From contig NZ_JAGIAV010000001.1 in NCBI RefSeq assembly GCF_017744675.1, positions 695,403-759,402 of the forward strand: DNA of 64,000 nt, in the 5' to 3' direction. The DNA is from Flavobacterium sp. Its GTDB lineage: Bacteria > Bacteroidota > Bacteroidia > Flavobacteriales > Flavobacteriaceae. Position numbers and translations under genes: made by a program. The notes beneath the pieces are model-generated. The model saw only the letters and a list, made by a program, of their open reading frames with translations. It did no database searches and was not told the DNA's origin. Below are positions 13,939 through 23,576 of the stretch, in pieces. Every line of letters starts with the position of its first letter. Positions within the stretch are counted from its first letter, which is position 1.

Positions 13939-16758
13939 ATGGTAAAAAAATACGCGCTCTTCTTTTTTATATGGTTTTTTAATTTTGCTTTTTCGCAGAA
14001 GGAAATTACGGTAACAGGAATTGTTATTGATGCTCGAACGCAAAGTCCGCTAGAGAGTGTAGTGGTAACCATACAAAATACTGCTGTGATGCAGCTCACA
14101 TCCAAAACAGGGAAATTCGAACTTCATATATTTCCCCAAAAAGAACAATTGCTTTTATTGAGAAGTCAGGGGTATAAAGATTTTCTTTTGAAGGTACTCT
14201 CCAATTCAGGACAAAATATAGATCTTGGAATTTTACAATTGGAAGATACCTATTCAGATGAGGTTCCTGCTGCAGTGATAACACTATCAGACAATGATTT
14301 TTCAGATGATAATAGTTCGTCTGAAATGACATCTGGACTTTTACAATCTTCAAGAGATGCTTTTATGCAAGCTTCTGCATTCAATTGGGGGCAAGCTAGA
14401 TTTCGTGTCCGTGGTTTAGATAGCGAAAATGCAATCACAATGCTCAACGGAATGCCAATGAATAAAATCTACGACGGCAGACCGCAATGGGGCAATTGGG
14501 GTGGTCTAAATAATGTGCTTCGCAATCAAGAATTCTCAGCTGGAACCGCAGCTTCCAATTACACCTTTGGGGGCATTTTAGGTACTCAGCAGATTTTTAC
14601 TCGGGCTTCTTTGTATCGAAAAGGAGCATCACTTACTTTTTCTGGAAGCAATACCACTTATTTATGGCGAGCAATTGGCACTTATGCATCGGGAATGAAT
14701 GCTTCTGGATGGGCTTTTGTGATTTCGGCAGGAAAACGCTGGGCAGACGAAGGTTATTTTGAAGGAACAAATTTCGATGCAGATTCTTTCTTTTTGAGTG
14801 TTGAAAAGAAATTAAGCAATAAACATTCTATCAATTTCACAGGATTTTATACGCCAAATTCACGTGGGAAGAATTCAGCCAATACCAATGAAGTTACTGA
14901 TTTAATGGGCGAAAAATACAATTCGTATTGGGGATTTCAGAACGGTGAAAAGCGAAATGCTAAGGTCAAGAATGTAGAAGAACCGCTGTTTATGCTCAAT
15001 CATTATTTTAAAATTGATGATAAAACCAATCTGAATTCGGGTGTAATGTGCCAATTTGGAAAAGTGGGAAACAGCAATATTGATTATCAAAATGCCAATA
15101 GTCCAGATCCAGTTTATTACAGAAAAATGCCAAGCTATTTTAGTTCGCTTTACGCGAAAGATCAAGGCGAATTTTTGGGTGCGTTTACTCCAGATTATGA
15201 AAATGCAGAAAAGAATAAAACAGCTTTTTTGGCAAATCCGCAGATCAATTGGAACGAAATGTATTTTGCCAATCAGAAACTTGGACCTAATGGCTACGAA
15301 CCTGCGCAAAGCCATTATGTGCTTTATCAAGACCGAACAGACGATCATGCTTTTGCTGTAAATTCAAATTTAAACACGCAGATTACTCCTAATATTTCTT
15401 TTGATGGCGGATTTACTTTTAAGAATTTAAAATCACATAATTTTCAGTATTTATTGGATCTTCTGGGCGGAGCGTATTTCGAAGATATTGATCCGTTTTA
15501 CAAAGGAAATCTTTCGCAATCAGATTTACAGCATCCAAATCGTAAAGTTGGAAAAGGGGATATTTACGGATATAATTATAATTTGCTGGCTAATGCCTTA
15601 GATGTTTTTGCGCAATTTAAATTTGCTTACAACAAAACAGAATTCTTCTTGTCGCAATCTTATTCGATGTCAGATTATGAGAGAAAAGGATTGTATCAAA
15701 ACGGACTTTATCTGACAACTTCATTGGGAAAAAGTGAGAAAGTTAATTTTGAGAATTTCGGTTTCAAAGGCGGATTCACCTATAAAATTTCAGGGAAACA
15801 ATTACTGTTTTTTAACGCCGCACATTTTACCAGAGCACCTTCACTTAGGAATACTTTTTCGAATGCACGTTTAAATAATAATGTTGTTGACGGAATCGAA
15901 AGTGAAAATATAAGCAGTGCAGAAGCTAATTATGTATACCGTTCTTCAAAACTTAAATTGCGTTTAACTGCTTATTATACTTTAATTAAAAATACTTCCA
16001 AGACTTCTTATTTCTACGCTGAAGGAATTTTTGAGAATGGATCTGGGTTTGATCCAACAAATGCATTTGTGAGTCAGACTTTGACAAAAATAGATAAGAA
16101 AAACACAGGAGCAGAATTAAGTTTTGAATATCAAATTTCATCAACACTAAAAACCACTTTATCGGCAGCATTTGGAAATTATTTTTATAACAGTAATCCA
16201 AATGTTACCATTACCAACGACGCCAACAGAGCCAAAGACGGCGTAAAAACCACTTTTGAATTTGGGCAAGCTTTTTTAAAAAATTACAAACAGCCAGGAA
16301 CACCACAGCAAGCATTTTCATTTGGACTAGAATATCGTGATCCGAAGTTTTGGTGGATTGGAGCGAATATCAATTATTTGGCAGATAGCTATATCGATGT
16401 TTCGCCAATTTCTAGAACATCTCAATTTTACATCAATCCGGCAAATGGTTTTCCTTTTCCAGAAGCAACTTCCGAAAGGGGAAATGAATTATTAAAACAA
16501 GAAAAATTTGAGCCCATTACATTGCTGAATTTGAGCGCAGGCAAATCTTGGCGCATTCATAAAAAATATGTCGGACTTTTTGCGAGCGTAAACAATGTTT
16601 TGGATTTAACGTATAAAACAGGCGGATTTGAACAAGCAAGAAATGCCAATTTTAGAGCTTTAAATCAAGACATGTCTAGCGGAACACCCTCTTTTGGGTC
16701 AAGATATTATTATGGTTATGGTCGAACTTATTTTCTAAATCTTACAATCGGTTTATAA
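13939..16758 (+). CDS. TonB-dependent receptor with CarboxypepD_reg-like domain
   Basis: An outer-membrane receptor of 939 residues. A signal peptide ends near FAFSQ; then comes a carboxypeptidase-regulatory-like beta domain (ITVTGIVIDARTQSPLESV, about residues 22-100), a plug with RFRVRGLDSENAITMLNGMP, and a long beta barrel ending in an aromatic residue-rich TYFLNLTIGL strand. ATG 13939 is chosen over an upstream TTG. The DUF5689 lipoprotein gene follows 18 bp later; such receptor-lipoprotein pairs import a ligand across the outer membrane. Ligand unknown. Confidence 0.9.
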   Translation: MVKKYALFFFIWFFNFAFSQKEITVTGIVIDARTQSPLESVVVTIQNTAVMQLTSKTGKFELHIFPQKEQLLLLRSQGYKDFLLKVLSNSGQNIDLGILQLEDTYSDEVPAAVITLSDNDFSDDNSSSEMTSGLLQSSRDAFMQASAFNWGQARFRVRGLDSENAITMLNGMPMNKIYDGRPQWGNWGGLNNVLRNQEFSAGTAASNYTFGGILGTQQIFTRASLYRKGASLTFSGSNTTYLWRAIGTYASGMNASGWAFVISAGKRWADEGYFEGTNFDADSFFLSVEKKLSNKHSINFTGFYTPNSRGKNSANTNEVTDLMGEKYNSYWGFQNGEKRNAKVKNVEEPLFMLNHYFKIDDKTNLNSGVMCQFGKVGNSNIDYQNANSPDPVYYRKMPSYFSSLYAKDQGEFLGAFTPDYENAEKNKTAFLANPQINWNEMYFANQKLGPNGYEPAQSHYVLYQDRTDDHAFAVNSNLNTQITPNISFDGGFTFKNLKSHNFQYLLDLLGGAYFEDIDPFYKGNLSQSDLQHPNRKVGKGDIYGYNYNLLANALDVFAQFKFAYNKTEFFLSQSYSMSDYERKGLYQNGLYLTTSLGKSEKVNFENFGFKGGFTYKISGKQLLFFNAAHFTRAPSLRNTFSNARLNNNVVDGIESENISSAEANYVYRSSKLKLRLTAYYTLIKNTSKTSYFYAEGIFENGSGFDPTNAFVSQTLTKIDKKNTGAELSFEYQISSTLKTTLSAAFGNYFYNSNPNVTITNDANRAKDGVKTTFEFGQAFLKNYKQPGTPQQAFSFGLEYRDPKFWWIGANINYLADSYIDVSPISRTSQFYINPANGFPFPEATSERGNELLKQEKFEPITLLNLSAGKSWRIHKKYVGLFASVNNVLDLTYKTGGFEQARNANFRALNQDMSSGTPSFGSRYYYGYGRTYFLNLTIGL

Positions 16759-16776
16759 ACTGAAAATTTATTTGTT

Positions 16777-18113
16777 ATGAAAAAACTAATTTTATTTTTT
16801 GTTTTGGCGTTGTTATCTAGTTGTGCTAAAGAAGTTGAAAATCCTACGTTAGCTTGCACACAGCCCAATCTTACAGTAAACAAAACAGTCGAAAAAGTAT
16901 ATGAACTTTCAGGAACGACAGCCAAGCAATATTTATATGATGATGTTATAGAAGCTTATGTAGTCTCTAGTGATGAAGGTGGTAATTTTTTCAAAACAAT
17001 TTCATTGCAAACTAAAGCAACCGAAAATATACCTGCTATTGGATTTAGTGCTTCTATTGATGCCACAAATACTTATATTGATTATCGTGTAGGGAATAAA
17101 GTATATGTAAAACTCAAAAACCAGTTTACAGATTTGTATTATGGAGGTTTAAGAATTGGAAGTTTGTATGTAAGCAATACGGGAGATCCAACAATTGGAC
17201 GAATTTCTCAAAATGAATATAGAAATGTATTAAGTGCTTCGTGTACAACTATAAATGAGAGTTTGTTGGTAAAATCGCTTTCTGTAGAAGAAGCACTTTC
17301 AGATGCTAAATTGAATACTCTGATTGAATTAAATGATGTCGAGTTTACTGAAGCAGCATTAGGACGTCATTATTTTGAAGAATCTAATAATGTTGGAGGA
17401 TCGACCAATTGGTATTTGAGAGATAAAACTGGTAATCAAGTTATTTTTAGAACAAGTGCTTACGCCAAGTTTGCCGATCATTTTGTGCCTGAAGGAAGCG
17501 GAAAAGCAAGGGGAATTTTGACCAAATTTGGTTCAGATTATCAGTTTATGGTTCGTTACGAAAGTGATATTGTGATGAATGGAAAAAGAAATACTCCGTT
17601 TTTTCTGAAGATTTTCAGTCGGTTAAAAACAACGTCAATTTTGCACTTCCGGGCTGGAGCAACATTGTAGAAAAAGCATCAAAACTTTGGAAAAGCATGG
17701 TTTATTCTGGAAACGGTTATGCCGAATTTAATACAACAAGCACAACAGCTGCTGAGAATGTGGCTTGGCTAGTCTCGCCAAAAATAAATCTCACAGGGTA
17801 TAAAAATGCGGTTCTTTCGTTTAGAAGCGCCCAGCATGATTTAAAAGTAGATTCGCCATTAAATACACTAGAAGTATATATTTCGAGCAATTTTGATGGC
17901 GCAAGCGTAACCAAAGCAAAATGGACCAAAGTGGAAGCAAAAGTGCCAACACTTTCAACACCTTCCCGAGAGTTTATAAGTTCTGGCGGAATTGATCTTT
18001 CAGCTTATTCTGGAAACATCAATGTTGCTTTTAAATACATAGGATCTGGAAAAGATAAAACACTAAATGGCGCTTTTATGGTCGATGATATTAAGATTTT
18101 TGGAGAGAAATAG
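16777..18113 (+). pseudogene. DUF5689 / choice-of-anchor J lipoprotein, frameshifted
   Basis: Two adjacent ORFs in different frames (16777-17670, and its continuation to 18113) read as one lipoprotein of about 445 residues. The first part has a lipoprotein signal (ALLSSCAK) and a DUF5689-like OB-rich region. The break is at a run of six T (17599-17604). A seventh T restores NTPFFSEDFQSVKNN and then ALPGWSNIVEKASKLW, the typical start of a choice-of-anchor J beta-sandwich, running to DIKIFGEK. It is probably the surface partner of the upstream TonB receptor. A one-base loss or a sequencing error explains the break. Confidence 0.8.
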
Positions 18114-18250
18114 AAACTAATTTGGAATAATGGAAATAATGTGTTGATTTTTAAAGTATTATTGAAAAGTTTGTAGTTTTTGTATTTCAAATTGTTAAAA
18201 TCTAATTGAATTTTGTACTTTGGTCACCCCAAATCAATACAAAAACAAAT

Positions 18251-19108
18251 ATGAGAACCTACTTTATTGCCATCGTTATGATGGTGTTTCCTTTCTTGAT
18301 GCACAGTCAAGACAACGTTAAACTAAAGCAGATTAACATTGTAAAAACAAATTACCAAAATTCTAAAGACGGCGAAATTGTTAATAAGACATTCGCTTTT
18401 AAAGAGGGTAAACTTCAAACCATTACTACATCAGATGTTGTTCAGCATTTTTATTACAACAAAAACGGTTTGCTGGATATGACGGTAAAAGATAAGGTGG
18501 GAAGTGATTGGAAAGAAGTAATAAATTATACTTACGATGCGGATAATAATATTACCAAATTTGTAAAAAAATATCAGGAAGGGCCAAACTATATTACAAA
18601 AGTTGTTTCGTTTGTATATGAAGGCGCAAGGATAAAAGTAACTACGAAAAAGAGCACGAATCATCAGAATTTAGTAGATGATATTGAATATCTTGTTGAA
18701 AACGGAATTATTGTAAGACGTACTTCACGAGATAGAAACAAGGCAATTATTGGAAAACTAGAATATGTTTATGTAAACGATAACGTATCAAGACATAGAG
18801 GATTGGTTGGAGATAAGATCTCTAAATCATATACTTACGATGATAAAAAATCGGTTGATCAGTTAATTGTTCAAAGTCTTTTTGGTGATAATTACAAGGT
18901 AATCGTACCAATGATTTCGTATCACGAAGAAGAATTTGAGTTTGAATCAATCTCATATAATAACGAAATGAATTTCAGCCCATCATCTACAGCTTTGGTT
19001 GCGGTGAGCAGAAAATACAAATATAACAAATTAAATTACCCAATTTCTTGTTCTCAAATAGAAGAAAACGGAATTGTGAAAACGGAAAAAACGTTTATTT
19101 ACGAATAA
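18251..19108 (+). CDS. Secreted protein with YD/RHS-like repeats, unknown
   Basis: A protein of 285 residues. A signal peptide (MRTYFIAIVMMVFPFLMHSQ) is followed by beta-rich sequence with repeated units such as HFYYNKNGLLDMTVKDK and INYTYDADNNITKFVKKYQ, similar to YD-repeat or DUF4595-like proteins. ATG 18251 is preferred over an upstream frame opening because it gives a clean signal peptide. It has a terminator after it and appears monocistronic. Exact function is unknown; likely periplasmic or outer-membrane-facing. Confidence 0.7.
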   Translation: MRTYFIAIVMMVFPFLMHSQDNVKLKQINIVKTNYQNSKDGEIVNKTFAFKEGKLQTITTSDVVQHFYYNKNGLLDMTVKDKVGSDWKEVINYTYDADNNITKFVKKYQEGPNYITKVVSFVYEGARIKVTTKKSTNHQNLVDDIEYLVENGIIVRRTSRDRNKAIIGKLEYVYVNDNVSRHRGLVGDKISKSYTYDDKKSVDQLIVQSLFGDNYKVIVPMISYHEEEFEFESISYNNEMNFSPSSTALVAVSRKYKYNKLNYPISCSQIEENGIVKTEKTFIYE

Positions 19109-19137
19109 AGGTTTTAAACTTAGACCATTCATTTGAA

Positions 19138-19183
19138 AAGTGGAACTTTAGTTGGGTTTATCTCGACGGGTTCCATTTTTTTT
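19138..19183 (+). terminator. Probable terminator
   Basis: AGTGGAAC pairs with GTTCCAT(T), with a long loop, followed by a run of eight T. It lies 30 bp after the stop of the secreted protein gene. Confidence 0.55.
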
Positions 19184-19227
19184 GGCATTTATTCTCCTGA
19201 TATAAATGTAAAAACAAAATTGTATAA

Positions 19228-19257
19228 TTGATTGTAGCAGACAAATGATTAAATTTG
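19228..19257 (+). promoter_or_regulatory. Promoter of hflX (TTG-N19-TAAATTTG)
   Basis: TTG at 19228-19230 and TAAATTTG at 19250-19257 are separated by 19 bp, matching the Bacteroidota -33/-7 pattern. The predicted start of transcription would be only about 10 bp before the hflX ATG. Confidence 0.6.
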
Positions 19258-19273
19258 CAGCTTATTCAAGACT

Positions 19274-20506
19274 ATGTTAGAAAAAGAAGTTATAAATTTT
19301 GAGAGAACAGTTATCGTTGGTATTGTTACTCAGAATCAAAGTGAAGAAAAACTAAATGAATATTTAGACGAATTGGAGTTTTTGACTTTTACTGCTGGAG
19401 GTGAAGTTATTAAACGCTTTTCGCAGAAAATGGAACGCCCTAACCCAAAGACTTTTGTGGGAACGGGGAAAATTGACGACATCAATCTTTTTGTAAAAGA
19501 AAATAAAATATCGACTGTAATTTTTGATGATGAATTAACGCCATCACAGCAAAAAAACATCTCAAGAATTATCGACTGCAAAATCCTAGACAGAACTAAC
19601 TTGATTCTGGATATTTTTGCGCAAAGAGCCGAAACTTCATACGCAAGAACGCAGGTAGAATTGGCGCAATGTCAATATCTATTGCCAAGACTTTCGGGTT
19701 TATGGACACACCTTGAGCGTCAAAAAGGAGGTATTGGTATGCGTGGACCTGGAGAAACGGAGATCGAAACCGATAGACGTATTGTACGCGACCGAATTTC
19801 ATTGCTGAAAGATAAAATCAAAACGATCGACAAGCAAATGAGTATTCAGCGAAGCAATCGCGGCGCAATGGTTCGTGTCGCTCTAGTTGGATATACCAAT
19901 GTTGGAAAATCAACTTTGATGAATGCGATTGGTAAAAGCGATGTTTTTGTTGAGAACAAATTATTTGCAACCTTAGATACAACCGTTAGAAAAGTGGTGA
20001 TTAAAAACCTTCCTTTTTTACTTTCTGACACGGTTGGATTTATTCGAAAACTGCCAACACAATTGGTAGATTCGTTTAAAAGTACATTAGATGAGGTGCG
20101 AGAAGCCGATTTATTGCTTCATGTGGTAGATATTTCGCATCCAGATTTTGAAGATCATATCGAGTCTGTAAACAAGACTTTGCAAGAGATAAAAAGCAAC
20201 GACAAGCCAACTATTATGGTTTTTAATAAAATCGATGCTTACAAACACCTTACTATTGACGAGGATGATTTGATTACCGAAAGAACTCGTAAACATTATA
20301 CTCTTGACGAATGGAAACAAACGTGGATGAGTAATGTAGGCGAGGACAAAGCATTATTTATCTCTGCCAGAAATAAAGAAAACTTTGAGGAATTTAGAGA
20401 AACGGTTTATGAAGCCGTTCGCCAGATTCACATAACGAGATTCCCGTACAACAATTTCTTGTATCCTGACTATAAGGATGCAGTTGAAAAAGAAGATGAA
20501 GAATAA
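19274..20506 (+). CDS. hflX: GTPase HflX
   Basis: A ribosome-associated GTPase of 410 residues that can split stalled or stressed ribosomes. The N-terminal HflX domain includes PNPKTFVGTGKI, followed by the glycine-rich SGLWTHLERQKGGIGMRGPG segment, a coiled linker and a G domain with GYTNVGKST (G1), DTVGF (G3) and NKID (G4). The C-terminus is acidic. Length is normal. It has its own promoter and ends at a shared bidirectional terminator. Confidence 0.95.
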   Translation: MLEKEVINFERTVIVGIVTQNQSEEKLNEYLDELEFLTFTAGGEVIKRFSQKMERPNPKTFVGTGKIDDINLFVKENKISTVIFDDELTPSQQKNISRIIDCKILDRTNLILDIFAQRAETSYARTQVELAQCQYLLPRLSGLWTHLERQKGGIGMRGPGETEIETDRRIVRDRISLLKDKIKTIDKQMSIQRSNRGAMVRVALVGYTNVGKSTLMNAIGKSDVFVENKLFATLDTTVRKVVIKNLPFLLSDTVGFIRKLPTQLVDSFKSTLDEVREADLLLHVVDISHPDFEDHIESVNKTLQEIKSNDKPTIMVFNKIDAYKHLTIDEDDLITERTRKHYTLDEWKQTWMSNVGEDKALFISARNKENFEEFRETVYEAVRQIHITRFPYNNFLYPDYKDAVEKEDEE

Positions 20507-20510
20507 AATA

Positions 20511-20539
20511 AAAAAGCGCTCCAATTGGAGCGCTTTTTT
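20511..20539. terminator. Bidirectional terminator
   Basis: AAAAAGCGCTCC and GGAGCGCTTTTTT pair around AATT. It lies between converging hflX and the DUF3078 gene and can end both transcripts. Confidence 0.9.
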
Positions 20540-20554
20540 ATTTAGATTCTGATA

Positions 20555-21505
20555 TTAAAATCCAAAATTAATTCCTAAACCAAATACTTCTCTGGTTTGG
20601 AATCCTTGAAAAGCATTGTCGTCATAGATAGTTTGGAAAGAGAAATTTGCCGATAGAAATTTATTTACTTTCATGACAATGTTTAAGGAATAATTGATGT
20701 CTATGTTTTGTGGGTCTTCTAAATAATTAGAATATAAATTCAGAGTATTTTCGGCTGTTACATTGGTCATAATGGCCAATTTGTAATATACCGAAGCATA
20801 AAATCCGAGTTCGTAGCGCATGCTCTTGCCAGAGTCCACACCAAAATAGTATCCATCAGGATAAGGTAAACCTGTATCTGGATTGATGGCTGTGGTGTAT
20901 GCTTTGTCTACAAAAGTGAATTTTGAGGTTAGCGGAGCAAAGTTTATCTTAAGATTTTCATCTTTTGACCAATAAATACCAGGGCCCGTTGTTAGATAAC
21001 CTGGAGACATGAATTTAGTGTTTTCGGTTCTAATCTCTTTTCCGTTTGCATCCTGTCCGTAAATGTACCCTGTGGTAAATTGCGTTCTGAAGTTTACGAA
21101 ATAAGAATAGTACCATTCTCCAAATGCTCTCTTTCCGACGATTGAGTTGAATTCGAAACGGTCATCGGTCTTTTTCTCGAAATCGGCATTTTTGGTTTGA
21201 AGCAAACCATAGTATGCGAGAACTTTATTGTCCCAAGTTAAATCGTCTTTTTTGTAGTTGAAGTCGTAATTGATTCCGAGTGTTCCAGAAAAACTATCTT
21301 CACCTCCAGCAATCCAGTTATTGAAACTTGATTGGTTTAATAAAAGTGATACGGTTCCTTTTGCCTTCCAGCCTTCTTTTTCAATGGTATCATTGATTTT
21401 TTTTACGGCTTTTTCGGTATTTTGCGCAAGTTCTTTTTCTGTGTTTTGGGCTTGTACGAATGTGAGGTTTACTAAAATGAAAAGTAATAAAATCAGCTTT
21501 CTCAT
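20555..21505 (-). CDS. DUF3078 domain-containing outer-membrane protein
   Basis: A protein of 316 residues with a signal peptide (ending FVQAQ). The mature part has alternating aromatic beta strands such as GTLGINYDFNYKKDDLTWDN and ends FGLGINFGF, the pattern of an outer-membrane barrel. QSSFNNWIAGGEDSFSG is the recognisable DUF3078 start. ATG 21505 is preferred because the signal peptide follows at once. Function unknown. It is the last gene of the long minus-strand region that begins at the suf genes. Confidence 0.8.
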   Translation of the reverse strand: MRKLILLLFILVNLTFVQAQNTEKELAQNTEKAVKKINDTIEKEGWKAKGTVSLLLNQSSFNNWIAGGEDSFSGTLGINYDFNYKKDDLTWDNKVLAYYGLLQTKNADFEKKTDDRFEFNSIVGKRAFGEWYYSYFVNFRTQFTTGYIYGQDANGKEIRTENTKFMSPGYLTTGPGIYWSKDENLKINFAPLTSKFTFVDKAYTTAINPDTGLPYPDGYYFGVDSGKSMRYELGFYASVYYKLAIMTNVTAENTLNLYSNYLEDPQNIDINYSLNIVMKVNKFLSANFSFQTIYDDNAFQGFQTREVFGLGINFGF

Positions 21506-21583
21506 GGTTTTTAGTTTAGAGTGTATAATCAAATATACTAAAAACCAATGGAAAGTTGAGGGATACTATGCTATTATTGCAGG

Positions 21584-22093
21584 TTATTTCTTAGATTCTT
21601 TGTATAATGGCACGGCAGAACATGCTTCTCCGTACATAATACTTCTTGCAAATGGCTGTAGGTAATTTGTCGCCAAAATATAAGCTCTCATAGGAACTGG
21701 TTTTCTAGAACAGCCTTTTACAATAACTGGTTTGCCCTTGTAGGCAGAATAATCGATTGTACTTAAAATCTCTTCGTAAAGGCTTGCGTCAAGATCTTCA
21801 ATAGTTCCGTTAACGACTTTTTTGGCAAAAGGCGCCAAATGAACGCTTACTAAAATTAATGCCCAAGCAGGAATTATAGCATCTGTACTGCAATGTACAG
21901 CTACGTATTGATCTTGATATTGCGACCAATCGTGGTTTTTAAGATGCTCTCTAAAGTCTTTTTCTTTCAATAAAAATCCTTCCAAAAGCCATTGTGAAAT
22001 GTCAATCTGTGCACGAATTCCTTTTGGATAATAATCCTCAAGATCAAAAACTTCTAAAGCACTATTGGCAACTTTATTGATAATTTCTTCCAT
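21584..22093 (-). CDS. DUF2480 family protein
   Basis: A soluble protein of 169 residues, with no signal peptide. Features are VALEVFDLEDYYP-like N-terminus (ALEVFDLEDYYPKGIRAQID), QYVAVHCSTDAIIPAWA in the middle and VIVKGCSRKPVPMRAYI later, with conserved-looking cysteines. I recall it as a DUF2480 member, a family common in Bacteroidota and often near Fe-S assembly genes, as here. No enzymatic role can be assigned. Confidence 0.7.
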   Translation of the reverse strand: MEEIINKVANSALEVFDLEDYYPKGIRAQIDISQWLLEGFLLKEKDFREHLKNHDWSQYQDQYVAVHCSTDAIIPAWALILVSVHLAPFAKKVVNGTIEDLDASLYEEILSTIDYSAYKGKPVIVKGCSRKPVPMRAYILATNYLQPFARSIMYGEACSAVPLYKESKK

Positions 22094-22103
22094 AATGAAA
22101 AGT

Positions 22104-22179
22104 TTTGTTTCAAGTTTAAAGTTTCAGGTTTCAAGTTAACATACAAAACGTGAAACTTGGAACCTGAAACCTGAAACAA
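22104..22179. repeat. Palindromic repeat (GTTTCAGGTTTCAAGTT family)
   Basis: GTTTCAAGTTTAAAGTTTCAG and its relatives on the left pair with CTGAAACCTGAAAC on the right across a centre with AACATACAAAACGTG. The same words occur at 28255-28332, 28726-28790 and 52033-52060. Confidence 0.75.
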
Positions 22180-22186
22180 AATATTT

Positions 22187-22510
22187 TTAAAGCATTCCTA
22201 ATTCTAATTTTGCTTCTTCGCTCATTAAATCTTTGCTCCAAGGCGGATCGAAAGTAATTTCAACGTCTACATCTTTAATGTTTTCTATTGTTTTTACTTT
22301 TTCTTCTACTTCTCTTGGCAAACTTTCGGCAACCGGACAGTTTGGCGAAGTAAGGGTCATTAAGATTTTTACTTCGTAATCAGTATTTACCATTACATCG
22401 TAAATTAATCCTAATTCGTAAATATCTACAGGAATCTCAGGATCGTAAATGCCTTTTAAAACTTTTACAATTGATTCTCCTAATTCGTTTGTGTCTATTT
22501 CTTGTTCCAT
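22187..22510 (-). CDS. MIP18/PaaD-type DUF59 protein, SufT-like
   Basis: A Fe-S assembly accessory factor of 107 residues. It shows the DUF59 pattern: GIYDPEIPVDIYELGLIYD, LTSPNCPVAESLP with the single conserved Cys, and VEITFDPPWSKDLMSEEAK. It probably helps maturation of Fe-S proteins, consistent with the suf genes upstream. A longer frame starts at 22531, but that ATG lies in a palindromic repeat, so 22510 is preferred. Confidence 0.85.
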   Translation of the reverse strand: MEQEIDTNELGESIVKVLKGIYDPEIPVDIYELGLIYDVMVNTDYEVKILMTLTSPNCPVAESLPREVEEKVKTIENIKDVDVEITFDPPWSKDLMSEEAKLELGML

Positions 22511-22527
22511 TTTTTTGTTTTTTTTCA

Positions 22528-22590
22528 CCATATAAGTAATATAAGTTCATTTAAAGCAAAAACTTAAATTTTCTTATATTGCTGTATGGT
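22528..22590. repeat. Palindrome flanking the GxxExxY gene, copy 1
   Basis: Left arm ACCATATAAGTAATATAAG, right arm CTTATATTGCTGTATGGT. The centre TTCATTTAAAGC...CTTAAATTTT is shared, in the same orientation, with copy 2 at 23077-23140. The left arm is the exact reverse complement of the outer arm of copy 2. Confidence 0.85.
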
Positions 22591-22605
22591 TTAATAAATT
22601 TATTT

Positions 22606-23016
22606 TTATTCTTCTAGCCAGCGATATAGATCGTTGACATATGTTTTTTGACCTTCGTGATAAATATTTGTTACATTAAAATTTATCATTAATCCTATTG
22701 GAGACTCCAGAAGTTTCATATAAGACATTAGTTTAGCAACATGAATTGGAATTATATGATCGACTGCTTTTAATTCAAGAACTAAACAATTCTCTATAAA
22801 CAGATCGCATCTTAAATCTGATTCTAATTGCAAACCTTTATATTCAACAGGAATTTTCAATTCGGATTCAAAATTAATTCCTCTTATAGAAAGTTCTTTA
22901 ATCATGCATTGATGATATATGCTTTCTAAAAGTCCTGCTCCAATTTTTCTATGAACTTCAATCGCCGCTCCATTTACCTTGTAAACTAAATCAGTCAAAT
23001 ATTTCTTTGTAATCAT
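22606..23016 (-). CDS. GxxExxY protein
   Basis: A protein of 136 residues with the defining motif GLLESIY (G-x-x-E-x-x-Y) near residue 30, then FESELKIPVEYKG, a nuclease-like core DLFIENCLVLELKAVD (D...E-x-K pattern as in PD-(D/E)xK folds) and KLMSYMKLLESPIGLMINF. The PD-(D/E)xK reading is my inference. ATG 23016 is used; the frame opens earlier with TTG. The gene lies between two copies of one palindrome inside the suf region and looks like a passenger. Confidence 0.85.
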   Translation of the reverse strand: MITKKYLTDLVYKVNGAAIEVHRKIGAGLLESIYHQCMIKELSIRGINFESELKIPVEYKGLQLESDLRCDLFIENCLVLELKAVDHIIPIHVAKLMSYMKLLESPIGLMINFNVTNIYHEGQKTYVNDLYRWLEE

Positions 23017-23076
23017 TACTTTTTTTAGCAATAATACAAATAAAAAGAAAGATAAAACTTACTTGAATTTTTTCTA

Positions 23077-23140
23077 ACCATATAAATGACATAAGTTCAT
23101 TTAAAGCAAAACTTAAATTTTCTTATATTACTTATATGGT
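23077..23140. repeat. Palindrome flanking the GxxExxY gene, copy 2
   Basis: Left arm ACCATATAAATGACATAAG, right arm CTTATATTACTTATATGGT. The right arm is the perfect 19-bp complement of the left arm of copy 1, so the outer ends of the 613-bp unit form a perfect inverted repeat, while the inner arms have diverged. Confidence 0.85.
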
Positions 23141-23148
23141 TTAATCTT

Positions 23149-23574
23149 TTAATTTTTGTTTTTAGCATCAAAAGCCAAAGCATACATTTTGATGTTTTTT
23201 ACCATCGAAACCAAACCGTTGGCGCGTGTTGCAGATAAATGTTCTTTTAATCCGATTTCGTCAATAAAATCGGTGTCAGCTTCCAAAATGTCTTTTGCTT
23301 TTTGATTAGAGAAAGCACGAATTAAAATTGCGATTATTCCCTTTGTCAAAATAGCATCGCTGTCTGCCGTGAAAACAATTTTATCATCTTGTTGTTCACC
23401 TTGCAACCAAACTTTCGACTGGCAGCCTTTGATTAAATTATCGTCGGTTTTGTATTCTTCTTTGATTAACGGAAGACTTTTTCCTAGTTCGATGATGTAT
23501 TCATAACGCTGCATCCAGTCATCAAACATTGAAAATTCGTCTATTATTTCGTCTTGTATTTCTTTTATCGTCAT
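23149..23574 (-). CDS. sufE: SufE family sulfur acceptor
   Basis: A protein of 141 residues that accepts persulfide sulfur from SufS and passes it to the SufBCD scaffold. MFDDWMQRYEYIIELGKSLP is the usual start and LIKGCQSKVWLQ holds the acceptor Cys (near residue 50). The C-terminus has SATRANGLVSMVKNIKMYA. It starts 2 bp after the lipoprotein gene's stop and is downstream of sufS, as expected for a functional pair. Confidence 0.95.
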   Translation of the reverse strand: MTIKEIQDEIIDEFSMFDDWMQRYEYIIELGKSLPLIKEEYKTDDNLIKGCQSKVWLQGEQQDDKIVFTADSDAILTKGIIAILIRAFSNQKAKDILEADTDFIDEIGLKEHLSATRANGLVSMVKNIKMYALAFDAKNKN

Positions 23575-23576
23575 AA

